From assembly GCA_949152475.1 (NCBI GenBank), contig OX424560.1, positions 19,779,106-19,843,105 on the forward strand: a DNA stretch of 64,000 nt, in the 5' to 3' direction. Below, in pieces: positions 26,026 to 38,905 of the stretch (positions within the stretch are counted from its first letter, which is position 1; every line of letters starts with the position of its first letter). The notes below the pieces were generated by a model, which had not been told where the DNA came from, ran no database searches, and saw only the letters and a list, made by a program, of their open reading frames with translations. Source of the stretch: Terebella lapidaria (taxonomy: Eukaryota > Annelida > Polychaeta > Terebellida > Terebellidae). The position numbers were made by a program, and so were the translations under genes.

Positions 26026-26587
26026 TCGTTTTATTGTCTCAGTTATAAGCATTTAATTTGGTAGACTGAATTTCCAGGATTCTTAATTTATGCGTGTTGT
26101 CATAAAATTCGTCCCAGTCTCAGTGACATCATGCGTTAGAAACAAACACACGTTTGTTATATATATACGCTGGGTCGATTATCTTATGTAGGCCTACTAA
26201 AATAGAAGTGTCTTCGAACGACAAAACAATGAATTGAAACCCATGTTTAACTGAACCAAACCATAGTATTCTGATATTTCCAAATAGATAAACACTCTAA
26301 AAAGTGTCAATCATTTAAGAATTGGTGGTATTCCTAAATATAATGCTGTCTCAATACAGGTTAGGGTCTATTAACAGGTGAGAACGCGTGACATTCAGAT
26401 GGGGGTGAAAGTGCGGTACGTCATATAGCGAGTCAGAGTTCGGACCTATCAAAAATCTATCAACTTGCTAATGGAAGAACAATCAATGCGAAACAAAATA
26501 TTTTTTTTTCGCTCAATTGTGTGACCTACGTACGTACGTACGTACGCCATATACTAGTTGTTTTTATATTCATCACTATTATATTTC

Positions 26588-26620
<33 letters not shown>

Positions 26621-26860
26621 TTATTATTATTAAACTATCATCATTATAAAAACTATCATCGGTTATTATTGAATGGGATTTTTTGATTTTCCGGAATAAT
26701 CGACCTATCAGGTCAAGACAAATCTGTATAGTGTCAACAGAAATATGAAATTGATATTTTGACACAATAATTGCAGTCCGTTTTCTCATTTTCAATTTTC
26801 CTGGTGACTGCCCCTGCGAATCTCAGCTTTCTTATATTATATTTCTGCCCGATATGTAAC
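26026..26860. repeat. Tandem duplication 1, copy 1 (835 bp)
   Basis: Starts TCGTTTTATTGTCTCAG and ends CCCGATATGTAAC. It is repeated from 26874 after a 13-bp spacer. It contains an (ACGT)n run near 26528 and a (CTT)n(ATT)n microsatellite near 26589-26632. No gene is recognised in it. Confidence 0.95.
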
Positions 26861-26873
26861 TGGGATAAATTCG

Positions 26874-27435
26874 TCGTTTTATTGTCTCAGTTATAAGCAT
26901 TTAATTTGGTAGACTGAATTTCCAGGATTCTTAATTTATGCGTGTTGTCATAAAATTCGTCCCAGTCTCAGTGACATCATGCGTTAGAAACAAACACACG
27001 TTTGTTATATATATACGCTGGGTCGATTATCTTATGTAGGCCTACTAAAATAGAAGTGTCTTCGAACGACAAAACAATGAATTGAAACCCATGTTTAACT
27101 GAACCAAACCATAGTATTCTGATATTTCCAAATAGATAAACACTCTAAAAAGTGTCAATCATTTAAGAATTGGTGGTATTCCTAAATATAATGCTGTCTC
27201 AATACAGGTTAGGGTCTATTAACAGGTGAGAACGCGTGACATTCAGATGGGGGTGAAAGTGCGGTACGTCATATAGCGAGTCAGAGTTCGGACCTATCAA
27301 AAATCTATCAACTTGCTAATGGAAGAACAATCAATGCGAAACAAAATATTTTTTTTTCGCTCAATTGTGTGACCTACGTACGTACGTACGTACGCCATAT
27401 ACTAGTTGTTTTTATATTCATCACTATTATATTTC

Positions 27436-27471
<36 letters not shown>

Positions 27472-27720
27472 TTATTATTATTATTATTATTAAACTATCA
27501 TCATTATAAAAACTATCATCGGTTATTATTGAATGGGATTTTTTGATTTTCCGGAATAATCGACCTATCAGGTCAAGACAAATCTGTATAGTGTCAACAG
27601 AAATATGAAATTGATATTTTGACACAATAATTGCAGTCCGTTTTCTCATTTTCAATTTTCCTGGTGACTGCCCCTGCGAATCTCAGCTTTCTTATATTAT
27701 ATTTCTGCCCGATATGTAAC
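26874..27720. repeat. Tandem duplication 1, copy 2 (847 bp)
   Basis: Matches copy 1 at an offset of 848 bp. By eye the only difference is the microsatellite: more CTT and ATT units here, adding 12 bp. The identity implies a very recent event, or a haplotype pair placed in tandem by the assembler. Confidence 0.95.
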
Positions 27721-28675
27721 GGAAAGAGAATTGTAGCTTTTTAAGTAGGTGACATTCTGTCAGATTGTTTGCGGAACAATGGTTCGCATCGATGAAAAGT
27801 CTATACAACTCGTAATAAATCGGCTTTTAATTTACGTTGGGCGATCGGGGAGAGCCGACCTCAAATCGATTTCCGTTCTTCAACTAATGCCAGACCGTTC
27901 GGTATATACCACGACATTCGAAACTAAATATAACGCTATAGGTCGAGGCACGTGCTAGCCATAGATGTGACACGCTCGGCGGAACGTGTGATTTAAAGGT
28001 GAAACATCTACAATTCCTTATGATTCTTTGCGCTTTAGTTTACGAAATAATGAAGAAGTCAAGACCTCTTCCCGAACGATTTTAACCACTTGTTGCTGCT
28101 ATAGAGGCAGCCAGTTGTGGGGGAGGTTGGATAAAAAAAAACACACACAGCACGAATCGCGGAAGACGTGATTGACTCCGCTTCAGTATAAACTTTAGAA
28201 CGTGTGAATTGAGCCTTAAGTCGTCCACGCCTGAGTGCACACGAGTGTCACATGTCACTATTATATACCGAAAAAATAACTAAATAATGGAACTATACGG
28301 TGAAGCAAGGTGTTCATTTTTCTCGGCGATATGCTGCCGCCTCCTCATAAATTGCTACTTGTCTATTGTGGCAATAATGACATCTCCTATGTCACTGCTT
28401 TGGCAATAAATAAATCAATTCTGTCGAAATCTAAACTATTAAGATTTTCTAGAGTTCTTGGTGTATATATAGGCAGAGAGTGCCAAACGCATTCTGTTAG
28501 CATTCTGTAAGGTGACGTGGAGTGCGAAAACAAAATGCAGAATGATAGAGACTTGTGTATATATCATAACCGAAAATATATACATATTTCTGTCCACCGA
28601 GTAATATCATATCTACAATATTATTTGACGACCACGCACCAATGTCATTTCAAACGGTCTTACATGTGAATATGT
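27721..28675. other. Intergenic region, no gene recognised
   Basis: No coding family, RNA gene or repeat end is recognised. It contains a short open frame at 27749-27958 without identifiable domains. Confidence 0.35.
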
Positions 28676-29216
28676 ATACTCTGATTTTCTAACTCGTTTA
28701 CATTTATATTGTTGTTTTTTGCTGATATTTTTGCGATGCTAAATGGTCTCGTTTTATACCTGCATGGCATATGTACATCTGCGAGTCAAACGGCGATTTT
28801 TTTTTTATCGAATTTCTTTGAAAAAAAGTTGTCGATCTACCCTAATGTTAAATTTCAGCCCAAATCGGGATCTCGGTAACCTGAGCATATTCGGGAATTG
28901 GTCGTGTTTACATCCATCAGGTTTCGAAGTACATGTATTGTTGTAATTTTGGACCAGAAGCGAGTTGATTTCGAAATATTGGGGGTTACAAAAGCTTGCA
29001 AATGTACAAAGCCATAGGCGACCCAGAAATTCAACTACGGGGCTAAATTTAACATTGTTATAAATTGCCATCTTTTTCATATTTTTTGCGTCAGAAATAT
29101 TGAAATTCGGTAAAAAATGTTGCCGTTTGACTCCCAGGTGAAGTATGCCTAGTTATGATACGATACCCATATAGCATCGCAAAAATATCAGCAAAATCGG
29201 TGTAAAGTTAGAGTAT
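28676..29216. mobile_element. MITE, same family as 10560-10729 (541 bp)
   Basis: Left arm ATACTCTGATTTTCTAACTC ... TTTGCTGATATTTTTGCGATG; right arm GCATCGCAAAAATATCAGC ... TGTAAAGTTAGAGTAT in inverted orientation. About 85 bp pair at each end. The interior has no transposase. The shared ends make the 170-bp copy at 10560 an internally deleted relative. Confidence 0.75.
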
Positions 29217-29424
29217 ATACAGGTAAATGATACACACGTATCTAGCATGGCAAGCAGTGCACGGTATTAGGATCGGTCATACCATGGAGTCAAACTCAAG
29301 TGAATCGCTACACATATTCCAATGGTATTTAAGCCTAGATATTTTCCAGTACATCAATTGACATGGAGCCTTGATGTGACGTCCTTTGGCTGAATTTGAA
29401 TCTTTTAAATATAAAGTGTTTGTT

Positions 29425-31298
29425 AGGTTGCCGAACCTATGGTCCGATAACCTATTGCCGTCGCGTTGCGTCCGTCGTCCGTCCGTCGTCCGTCCACATT
29501 TTTATCTTTGAAGTTTACAGGCGGATTTACCTGAAATTTTGCACAAAGCTGCCTAAAAATATTTCAAGAGGGGGTTATTTTTTAGTTTTTTTATTCTCGC
29601 ATTTTTTTCAGAATGGCGGCCATTTTTGACGAAAAATGGCCAATTTTGGACTTTGGCGGCCATTTTCTCAAAAACTGTTTTGATATTTTTGTTTCAAAAG
29701 ATTCCCCTTATGTACCTTTATGATGTATATAAGTTTTGTTGCCCTTGAATCGCCGGTCTCCGTGTGGCGCCCATTTTGAATTTTTGACGTGTCGGCTAAA
29801 ACAAATTTTTTTTTGTTCATTTCTAAACAAAAAAATTTTTTTCACCCTTTGAAAAAATTTTGGACTTAGAAAATTTTCGGCACTTTTTTCCTTCATAATG
29901 GGAGCTGCCGGGACTGTACTCATAGAACGCGTGAAGATAGAGCTTAGATGTTGGCACTTTCAAATGGGATGTAGTATATGGCGACTTGTGTGGTGACCTT
30001 GAATTTGACCTTGGATGACCTTGAAAGGTCAAAACAGCCATTTTTGGGTCGAAAAATGCTCAAATTTGCATCGATCTGTCTTTTCTCGAAAACTGTCTGA
30101 ACAGTTTTGAGATTATTGAGATTAAAGTTTCCCCTTATGTACCTTTATGATGTTTATAAGTTTTGTTGCATTTGAATCGCCGGTCCCTGTGTGGCGGCCA
30201 TTTTGAATTTTTGACGGGTCGGCAAAAAAAAAAAAGTTTTTTTGCCCCAAATCGCGTTACTATCCATTTTGGGTCATTTCTAGACCAAAAAAAAAATTTC
30301 ACCCTTTGAAAAAATTTCGACTTGGAAAATTTTCGGCACTTTTTTCCATCATAATGGGAGCTACCGGGACTGAACTCATACAACGCTTGAAGATAGAGCT
30401 TAGATATTGGCACTTTCAAATGGCAAGTCATGTATGGCGACTTGTGTGGTGACCTCGAATTTGACCTTCCATGACCTTGAAAGGTCAAAACAGCCATTTT
30501 TGGGTCGAGAAATGCTCAAATTTGCACCTGGTCTGTCTTTTCTCGAAAATTGTCTGATCAGTTTGAGATTATTGTTTCAAAAGATTCCCCTTATGTACCT
30601 TTATGATGTTTATAAGTTTCGTTGCCCTTGAACCGCCGGTCACCATGTGGCGGCCATTTTGAATTTTTGACGGATCGGCGAAAAAAATTGCCCCAAATCG
30701 CATAACTATCCATTTTGGGTCATTTCTAGGCAAAAAATTTTTTTCACCCTTTGAAAAAAATTTTACACTTAGAAAATTTTCGGCACTTTTTTCCGAAATT
30801 TGGGCCAAATTTGCCTCTACAGATGAAATGCATGTAGATAGAGCTTCAGTTTGCATTATGAACATATAGGAAGTCATATATGGAACAACTAATGATGACC
30901 TTGATTTTGACCTTGGATGACCTTGAGTGCTAAATGTCTGGCTTGAAATCTTGAAAGTGGTCTCTGAAGCTTAAACCTTTGCACATACAGGTTAGGATTG
31001 TGTATAAGCCTATAAAAAAGTCATGTATAAATGGCACATTTTTTGGTGACCTTGAACTTGACCTTAAAGACCTTGAAGGGCAATTCTCAAAATCTGAAAT
31101 TGGCCTCTACACACGAAATACTTGTTGATAAAGCTTATATGTTTGTATTATGAACATATATGAAGTCATATGCAGCATACCTAATGAAGACATTGAAATT
31201 CACAAAGATGACCTTGACTGGTAAATCTCAAAATCATATGTCACCTACAATGCTTAAAACCAAAATTGTCCGGTAACCTATCTTAGCCCTTGGGCTAA
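29425..31298 (-). mobile_element. Complete copy B of the hairpin-ended family (456-bp unit type)
   Basis: Inverted relative to copy A. It begins with the palindromic end AGGTTGCCGAACC..GGTCCGATAACC and a GTCCGTCGTCC tract, and finishes GTCCGGTAACCT then TTAGCCCTTGGGCTAA at 31283-31298. The interior holds 456-bp tandem units (GTCGA motif at 30048 and 30504) like those at 1-903, then short AGGTCA-bearing sequence. T-rich sequence flanks it on the right. No coding capacity. Confidence 0.8.
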
Positions 31299-34200
31299 TT
31301 TTTTTGTTCATTGTTGTTTTTCTAGGTGAGGGTTGCGGGTATGAGAGTGGTCATTCCAATACAGTTTTGCTATAGAGAAGGTGAATATAACTGGCTCATA
31401 AGTCTCGAAAAGTGAAGCCAATGAAACCCAGATGAAAGAAATAACCCATTATTAATGTTTTAATGTTGGCATTGATGCCATACGTGAATATATGATTTAA
31501 TTCTATATGACTGACACATATTTTCCCAATGGCGTCTCTAAATTGGAAACCAGCATGTTCATAACATTTCGCAAAAAAAAAATACTTCCTTGAAAATACT
31601 CAGTATTGTACACACAAAGATATCGATGTGAATCCCTATTGGTACAGACATATCGAATTCGCCATATAGCAAGAGATACCTGGCTGTCACCGTTCGTGGT
31701 GTTTGATCGTTAGTCTAACAGAACAGCTGGTTCTGACATCAACATACGCAAGCACAATCCGTATTCGGGCACAAATATCCGAGTCAGATTTGTATGGCTC
31801 TCTGATGAGTAAAACAGGATGAAATATAATTTGGCTTTAATATTTGCATACTTTTGAGAGATATTTTGAGCATGTTTTAAACTATTTTCATAACTGATTT
31901 CATGTTATGAAATAATAGACCTAGTTTGAAGTAGTTCAAGTCAGTTGCCCAATAATTGTGTCGTATTTTGTTAATTGCCTATTTAGTAAGCGTCATTCTA
32001 GTAAATCGATCGATGTTTACTGTATTCCTCAGCAAGATAACGCACGTGCAGTGAGCGTATATTGTTAGACATGACACCATGACCTACATGTAGAACAATC
32101 ACGATATATCGCGATAAACATTTGCAATCATTGGACGTTGGTTTTCTAGGTTGGATATATCATAATGGGCTTGCCATGGATTCAGGTAGCTCACTGCTCA
32201 GTGCCGCCACCTCTCGAATGAAGTCATTAAGCTATGATTAATTATTAGAGTACACCAAAGGATTATACATGAAGGTCGTAGATGATGTATACCGTTACGA
32301 ATGCACACAGGTGTATAAGGTATAACATAGGTGGATCCAACGGGGCCGGAGGCCGGAAGAAAGGGGGTGGGGGGTGGGGGGGGGGGGGTTCCTGGATCTA
32401 CCCCTGAATGAAACATGTGAAACTTTTCATCACCTTTCACTGGGAAGTAGATATATCATAATGAGACCAATATCCGCCATTCCTCTGGTGGAGTTGTTCG
32501 GCCCAGTATGGGACTAAAATATTTTAGAGTAAACCAAAGGCTCACGTTGGAAGATAATAGGCTAAATGGTGTGTACGCATGCATACGTCTTCGGATGCAT
32601 CTACTAAAAGTTCCATCATTTATTGAGGATTCTCGGTAGATATATCATAATGAACCCCATTTCCAAAACTCCTTTCGTGCATGTGTGCGACTGAGTTACG
32701 CCACCTGTCGAATGGAACCAGGATTATGGCTAAATTTTAGAGAAAACCAGAGGCTCATATTGAAAGATTGCAGATGATGTATACAAACGCATACTTCTGT
32801 TTTTCAGACCAAATACTAAGTACTTCATGTAAATATGATTCGGTGGTATTATTTCAACAAAAATTGTACATTGCACATCGCGCCGTTTGATAATTATATG
32901 AATATTGTGTATGATAAACCAGTGCAACTAAACCGGGTAGCATTATGCATGATACCAGTAGCCTACTATAGATCTATGAGTTGTGATTATACAAAAACAT
33001 ATTCCCAAATTTATGTTCGGGCTAGCAAGTCAGTATGTCGAAATTGATAACTTTCCGTTACTAAGTACATTATGACGTATGATGCATGTAGCCTATGCGT
33101 GCAGATAGATCACAGTTTCAAGTCAGTTGCCAACGTGGTCACAAAAATGATCAAATCAAAATCTGCATTTTTCATGCCGTTCGCGCTATGCATGATTTTT
33201 TTTTGCATGAAATGCCAATACAGTTTTGAAATATATCCCTGTTCGACACAGAGTCACCGTAACAGATGCGTGAACAATGGTAGCTCAATACTAACGCATA
33301 ACAATAGAACGCTACACCACATATTCACTTCAAAAGCGAAGTAGCAAACCCAACGTGTAAATATATATATATATATATATATATATTATCCCACGGAGGG
33401 AAACATGTGCTTGCATCGATGATACAAGGCGATAAGAAATATATGACATGTATTTAATCTATGTCACATGCACGAGTATAGGCTATGCGTTTTAGAATGC
33501 ATATTGGAATCGTATTAAACGTACAATATAGGACAAAATGAAATGATATATATCTTTGTCCAGGAGCTTAAGTTTAAATCCCACTGTAGTTATTTCATTA
33601 AATCTGACGCAATTGATTTTAATAGTATTTGTACATGTCTGCTTAATCTGGATATAGAATATCCCGCGGACAATTTCAAAACCTCACTCAGTTCATTAAT
33701 TATTCACAGCGAATATCTGATACAATCAATTATTTAATAAGCAATATTTTGATTGCACGAAGTGAGCATAAATTATTACATTTACAAACAGGCTATAATG
33801 TCAACAAGAAGATGAAAAAAATAAGGCTCATGCACTTGTGGCATGCATACTGAATAGGCTATACCATATCTCACAGGCTGGTCGAACGTATTGAATGTCA
33901 GATTATAGCATGAAAATGCCGATCGAACATGATCGATTCATTATTGAACAACACAAGTGTCGGGGAACATTGATTGAGAATTTTTCGTGAGTCTCTGATA
34001 ATAACCGATATATACAGCGCTGGTATACATAGCTGAAATAATTTTAATATGATGAATTTAGGCGGAATTCATTCAATTTTTATTTTGTAACTGGATATAT
34101 TAAATATCAGAGAAAGAATTTTCGGAAAAGTTATGTTTATTCAAATAGATATCTGTATGTGGGCATAAGTCATTGCAATGGATGCCGCTATTGCAAGCAA

Positions 34201-35559
34201 TATGATGACTTCGCCATTACTACCGTATTGACATTCAGTTGCACAGACATGACGTCACAATACAGCTACGAGCCCAATAGAATAGCGCCATATGGTAGAA
34301 CAACCGCAAAACAGCTATAGAGAATCACATAGCCAGCAGATATCGATGGATATGATGAAGCGTAGGGCTTAGAATAAAATACCCTCGAAAAACCGCAGAA
34401 AATTAAGGAATAACCGCTAATGAAATCAATCCGTGATTTACTGCGAAGCTGCTGAGGCAGGGAAAGATGGAATACGAGTGATTGCCCGCCCTTGCGTCTT
34501 GGCCGACGGCTACAAAATCGATACGATAACTGTACTTGTGGGTCTGCTGGAGACGAGAGCAAGACATCGTAGTGCTCCTAATCTCGGTGAGTAGTATCTC
34601 CTTATGGACTGCTCCTATCAATACAGTCATATATTAGTCATAATTTGTTATATCTAGGTTCACTGTGGACATTTGAATAGGGAATAGTGTGATGGATCAG
34701 TCGTGACTAATTTTGAAGACGTGTCTAATGCCCAAACAGAAATATCACATTTGATTACATGTTAAGGGCATGTTCCATTTTGTAAACAAGTCCAGATCGA
34801 CGCAACTCGTTTTGGTAAAACCATGCAGAATGACTTTGTACTTTCGTATAGGAAGCAATATCGTGTAAATGCTTTGCTCTCCATATCACCAAATATAAAT
34901 AACTAACAATCTCTAAATATATTGCTGAAAATAAATAGCTAGGTATACATTTACAATATTGTAATTGTGTAGTCATTATGATGCGTGCGTGCAGACAAAC
35001 ATGGAACAGCCAAACTTGCATGTATATAGGCCTGAATTTATTCACAAGTCCGATACCTATCCCCCCCCCCCTAGAATGTAGCTCTTATACAGTATTCAAC
35101 AGTGCACATTGCATATTATGCTACATATGTACATTATATTTTTACATCCAGTCTTTGGACTGAATGTATGGCCAAAACATTCATTTGCGAACAGATATTA
35201 ATATATTTGCATTGCTGCATCACAAAGCAAATGAAGAAAAAAAGCCCAGTAAATTACCTTAGGCCCTATACTGGTAGTAATGCAAGATATTATAGATGTA
35301 TACATTTTGTATGGAGAGCAGAGCCTGTTATTATAGACTGTTATTACAGGTCAACTGTAGCGAGTTATATATCACTGTTTGAAACAACAAAAAACGCCGT
35401 ATTTTCGCGGAAATGTGTTCTGATTTTCAAATAAGCGCGCTTTGGATATATGTGCTGAAATAACTGAACAATCTGTTACAAGTCATGGGAACATACTGCC
35501 GATTTATATATCATAACGTTTGATTTCAAAAACACAAGACTATATTATAGCAATAGGCT
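31299..35559. other. Intergenic region, no gene recognised
   Basis: AT-rich with simple repeats: a G-rich tract at about 32364-32390 and a (TA)n run at about 33360-33387. 32150-32770 repeats a loose motif (ATATATCATAATG followed by a run ending GAATG..) about three times, suggesting a diverged local repeat. No gene family is recognised. Confidence 0.35.
33360..33387. repeat. (TA)n microsatellite
   Basis: Uninterrupted alternating AT of about 27 bp. Confidence 0.9.
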
Positions 35560-37076
35560 CTTTTTTTCTACTAAAATTGCTGCTTTGGCCTTTCAAGGCA
35601 ATTGAAGGTCAAATTCAAGATCGGTTACCGGACAATATATGTGATATTTCAAATGTTAGCCAGGTAACTGGTTAAATTCAAGCTCAAAAGAATATTAAGT
35701 ATATATAACATTGAGCATATGTCATGTCCACAGTTGATTGCTAAGCTGTAAAATCGATAATACGTGAGATATAGGGTCTGTAAGTCTCGTACCGTCACGG
35801 TGTGATTCTGGGGACCAACAAACATACACCTTTTGTTCAATATGAGTAGAACTCCGGTTAGAACTCAAACTACTCAGGTAACACAAAAGGTGTGTGTTTG
35901 TTGGTCCCCAGAATCACACCGTGACGGCACGAGACTTACAGACCCTATTGGCCATTTTGTCCTGTGACCTTGAAAATGACGTCAAAGGTCAAATTCATGA
36001 CAATGGCAATATTCATATTGTCATTGTCATTATTGTCAAGGTCATGACAATATTCAGCATATATCATTTTCTATATGTTCACAATTGATTCCTAAGCTGT
36101 AAAGTCGATAAGAAGCGAGATTTCAGCCATTTTGTGCTCTTGACCTTGAAAATGAGGTCAGAGGTCGAATTTAAGGTCACGAGAATATTAAGAATATTTC
36201 ATTTCCTATATGTCCACAATTGATTCCTGAGCTGCAAAATCGAAAATAAGTGAGATATTAACCATTTTGTCCTGTGACCTTGAAAATGAGGTCAAAGGTC
36301 AAATTCAAGATCATGACAGTAGCCTGCATATATCATTTCCTATATGTTCATAATTGATTCCCAAGCTGTAAAGTCGAAAAGAAGCGAGATATTAGCCATT
36401 TTGTCCTGTGACCTTGAAAATGAGATCAAAGGTCATCAATTCAAGGTCAAATTCAAGGTCATCAGAATATTCGGCACATAACATTTCCTATATGTCCACA
36501 ATTGATTCCTAAGCTGTAAAGTCGATAATAAGAGAGATATAAGCCATTTTGTGCTCTGACCTTGCAACTGAGGTCAGAGGTCAAATTCAAGGTCATGATA
36601 ATATTCAGCATGTATCATTTCCCATATGTCCACAATTGATTCCTAGTCTCTAATCTCAATATTAAGTGAGATATTAGGCATAATGTGTCCCATTATAAAG
36701 TATTGGAGAATTTAACATGGTCCCGTTTGGGCCGAGTTTGGGCCAAAATGGTCCACTTCTAGCGTTTCAAGGGCAACGGAATTTATACAAATCACAGGGG
36801 TATATATATGAGGAGTGTAATGCATCAATTAGAAAGAATGTTACTGAACAGATTTTGAGAAAACGGCCATAAAAGTCCAAAATAGGCAATTTTTCGTCAA
36901 AAATGGCCGAATTTTGAAATAGTAGCGAAAATAAAAAGGCTGAAAATACCTACTTCTTGAAATATTTTTAGGCATTTTTGTGCAAAAATTTCGCCCGTAA
37001 ACAAAAAAGATGAAAATGTGGACGACGACGGACGCAACGCCATGTCAATAGGTTCGGACCATAGGTCCGGTAACCT
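35560..37076 (+). mobile_element. Copy C of the hairpin-ended family, rearranged left end
   Basis: The right end is intact: GACGACGGACGCAACGCC, then GGTTCGGACC..GGTCCGGTAACCT ending at 37076. The AGGTCA-rich 134-bp units lie at 35950-36620 and the 'CCCGTTTGGGCCGAG' module at 36720. On the left, GGTTACCGGAC is at 35623, but sequence that normally lies inside (AAAATTGCTGC..AAGGTCAAATTCAAG) sits outside it and the TTAGCCC hairpin is missing. Interrupted by a MITE at 35773-35946. Confidence 0.7.
35773..35946. mobile_element. 174-bp foldback MITE inserted in a 134-bp unit
   Basis: Arms of 64 bp (35773-35836 and 35883-35946) are inverted repeats with only two mismatches, around a 46-bp loop. Ends are AGGGTCTG and CAGACCCT. 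Flanks are GAGATAT and ATTGGCC. Removing the element and one AT restores GAGATATTGGCC, the expected unit sequence, so the target duplication is AT (or TA, ambiguous). The near-perfect arms indicate a young copy. Confidence 0.9.
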
Positions 37077-37291
37077 AAAAAAATTGTCGCTAACACAGAC
37101 CAGCAATGCAAACGCCAAAGGTTCTGTAACCTGAAAAAATAAAATGTGGTTCAATCAAAACTGCACATCAGCAATAGTAGCCTAAAACATTTTCAATTAA
37201 TATCTTAAAATTTTGATCGATTTATGATTCTGTTTGCATAAAAATAAACGACAACAACAAATGTTCCAATTCGAAACAGTCTATTACAGAA
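37077..37291. other. Short gap with a degenerate second family end
   Basis: Around 37090-37130, GACCAGCAATGCAAACGCC then AAAGGTTCTGTAACCTGAAA resembles a decayed copy of the GACGCAACGCC/GGTCCGGTAACCT right end. The remainder is AT-rich and leads to the acceptor CTATTACAG at 37289 before the coiled-coil gene. Confidence 0.4.
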
Positions 37292-38905
37292 ATGGACGAT
37301 TTGATGGAACAAGACGGTGGGGACATCCACGAGGAATATCATGGGGAAATCCCTGGTTATACGGCGTCCACGTGTTCTTCGCGATTGAAATCCCGCGCGG
37401 AGATGATGACATCAGAGGTATGCGACCATCGTGGGTCAATGCCTCATCTGGATACCACGGCGGGACTAAACGGCGATACGCACATGTCCGAGCGAAATGG
37501 ACACAAGGTGTTCGTTGGGCGAGCACGTGGTCTCTCCATGGAAAACGTCTCGACTCGACCGCCGCGGAAGAAGCCGACGCTCGCAAAGCCCGTCCCGAGA
37601 AAGCAAGGAAGCCTCGACTTGGACTACGCTAGCACTAGAGGTGACACCGCTAGTAACCGCAGCGTAGCCACCACGCGAAGCATCAGCGCCTGGAGTCTCA
37701 TGTCCGTGCCTCATTCGCAACCTCCGACCTCCCCTCGGGACAACATCGCAAGTCTCCGGAGAAAGCAGATGTCGAAACTCCGTGGGCCAGTCATTCCAGC
37801 GAAAGATGCTCTTGGGCAGCAGTATCTGACCCCGTCGCAGCGAAAGGACAAGCTGATCCAGGACCTAAGGACGTCGCTTGATGAAATGCACGAGAAAATC
37901 GCGAGGAATGAAGAGCAAGTTGAGGAACTGTTGACGAAACGAGACGCGAATATGAACGAGTTGTTGGCGGCGAGAGACGGGGAAATTGGAGCGATCCAAA
38001 GCGAGATAGAGAAACTGAAACTGGAAAATACCGACTTGCAACAGAAAGTGGAGACTTCAACGACGGAAAGGGATGAGCTCAAGAAACAGATAACAAATAT
38101 GGAGGTAGAAAACGGTTTGAAATGAAACACTTTAGTTCTTAAGTATTCAAGTATTTAAGTAGTCCTAAAACAAAAACAAAAGAAATAAAAAAACATAAAA
38201 ACCCTAGGATGAGAATCTCAAAGGTAGAGCTCATCATGTTAAGATCGGTGTAAATGTAGATTGAATGTTTTATTACCGTATTGCTATATTAGAACACAAA
38301 TGTCTACTCTACCAGCCGACAAATCTATCTTCCTAGGAAGTGCACGAGAAGCGAGAAGATTACCACCGGGAGATGTACCTGCACATGTTTGAGAAAGGCA
38401 AGAAATCCGCAGAGTTTGTACGACAGGACACGGTAAGTTAAGGCTAAGTCATGAAGATATATACATGTACATGTCAGTACCAGTTACGCGAAGCATCACC
38501 AAATTTAACTCTAGGTGGTACTATTCATTCTGAAAACTATGCAATCGTAAACCAGTGAATTTATTCACATGATATTTAAAGCTGGAAGAAATAGCCGCAA
38601 TCGACCCGGATTCCGTCTCCGTGCCAGAACTGCTCCAGAAGCTCAAAGATATGCAGGTGCAACTGACCACGCTTCAAAGTACGGAGCGTGCGAACAGCTA
38701 CGAAGCGGGCCTCATCATGACGCCCGCCACGGACAGCGAGGCGACGTTACGCTGCGTACGTGACGCTTTCTACCATCATCTGACGGAGACGGACAAGAAA
38801 AGCCGACGGCAACACCTCGACATTATGATCAATTTGGCCGGTTTTACTGCGCCGCAGCTGCGCAGAATCGAACGATGCCTAGTCAAGAATAAATCAAAGT
38901 CTTAG
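37292..38905 (+). CDS. Coiled-coil protein with GRIP-like C-terminus
   Basis: Three exons: 37292-38104, 38337-38432, 38582-38905, all phase 0, GT-AG, giving 410 residues. Residues 1-165 are low-complexity, basic and Ser/Thr-rich. About 180-330 form a heptad-like coiled coil (QRKDKLIQDLRTSLDEMHEK, EIEKLKLENTDLQQKVE). The last ~55 residues (EATLRCVRDAFYHHL ... IMINLAGFTAPQLRRIERCL) follow the helical pattern of Golgi-targeting GRIP domains, but lack the conserved aromatic Tyr at the start. A family resemblance to golgins or to insect quick-to-court is inferred, not established. The splice acceptor CTATTACAG ends 2 nt before the ATG, so an upstream leader exon is likely. If the first intron is retained, the frame ends after six more codons (38125). 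Confidence 0.8.
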
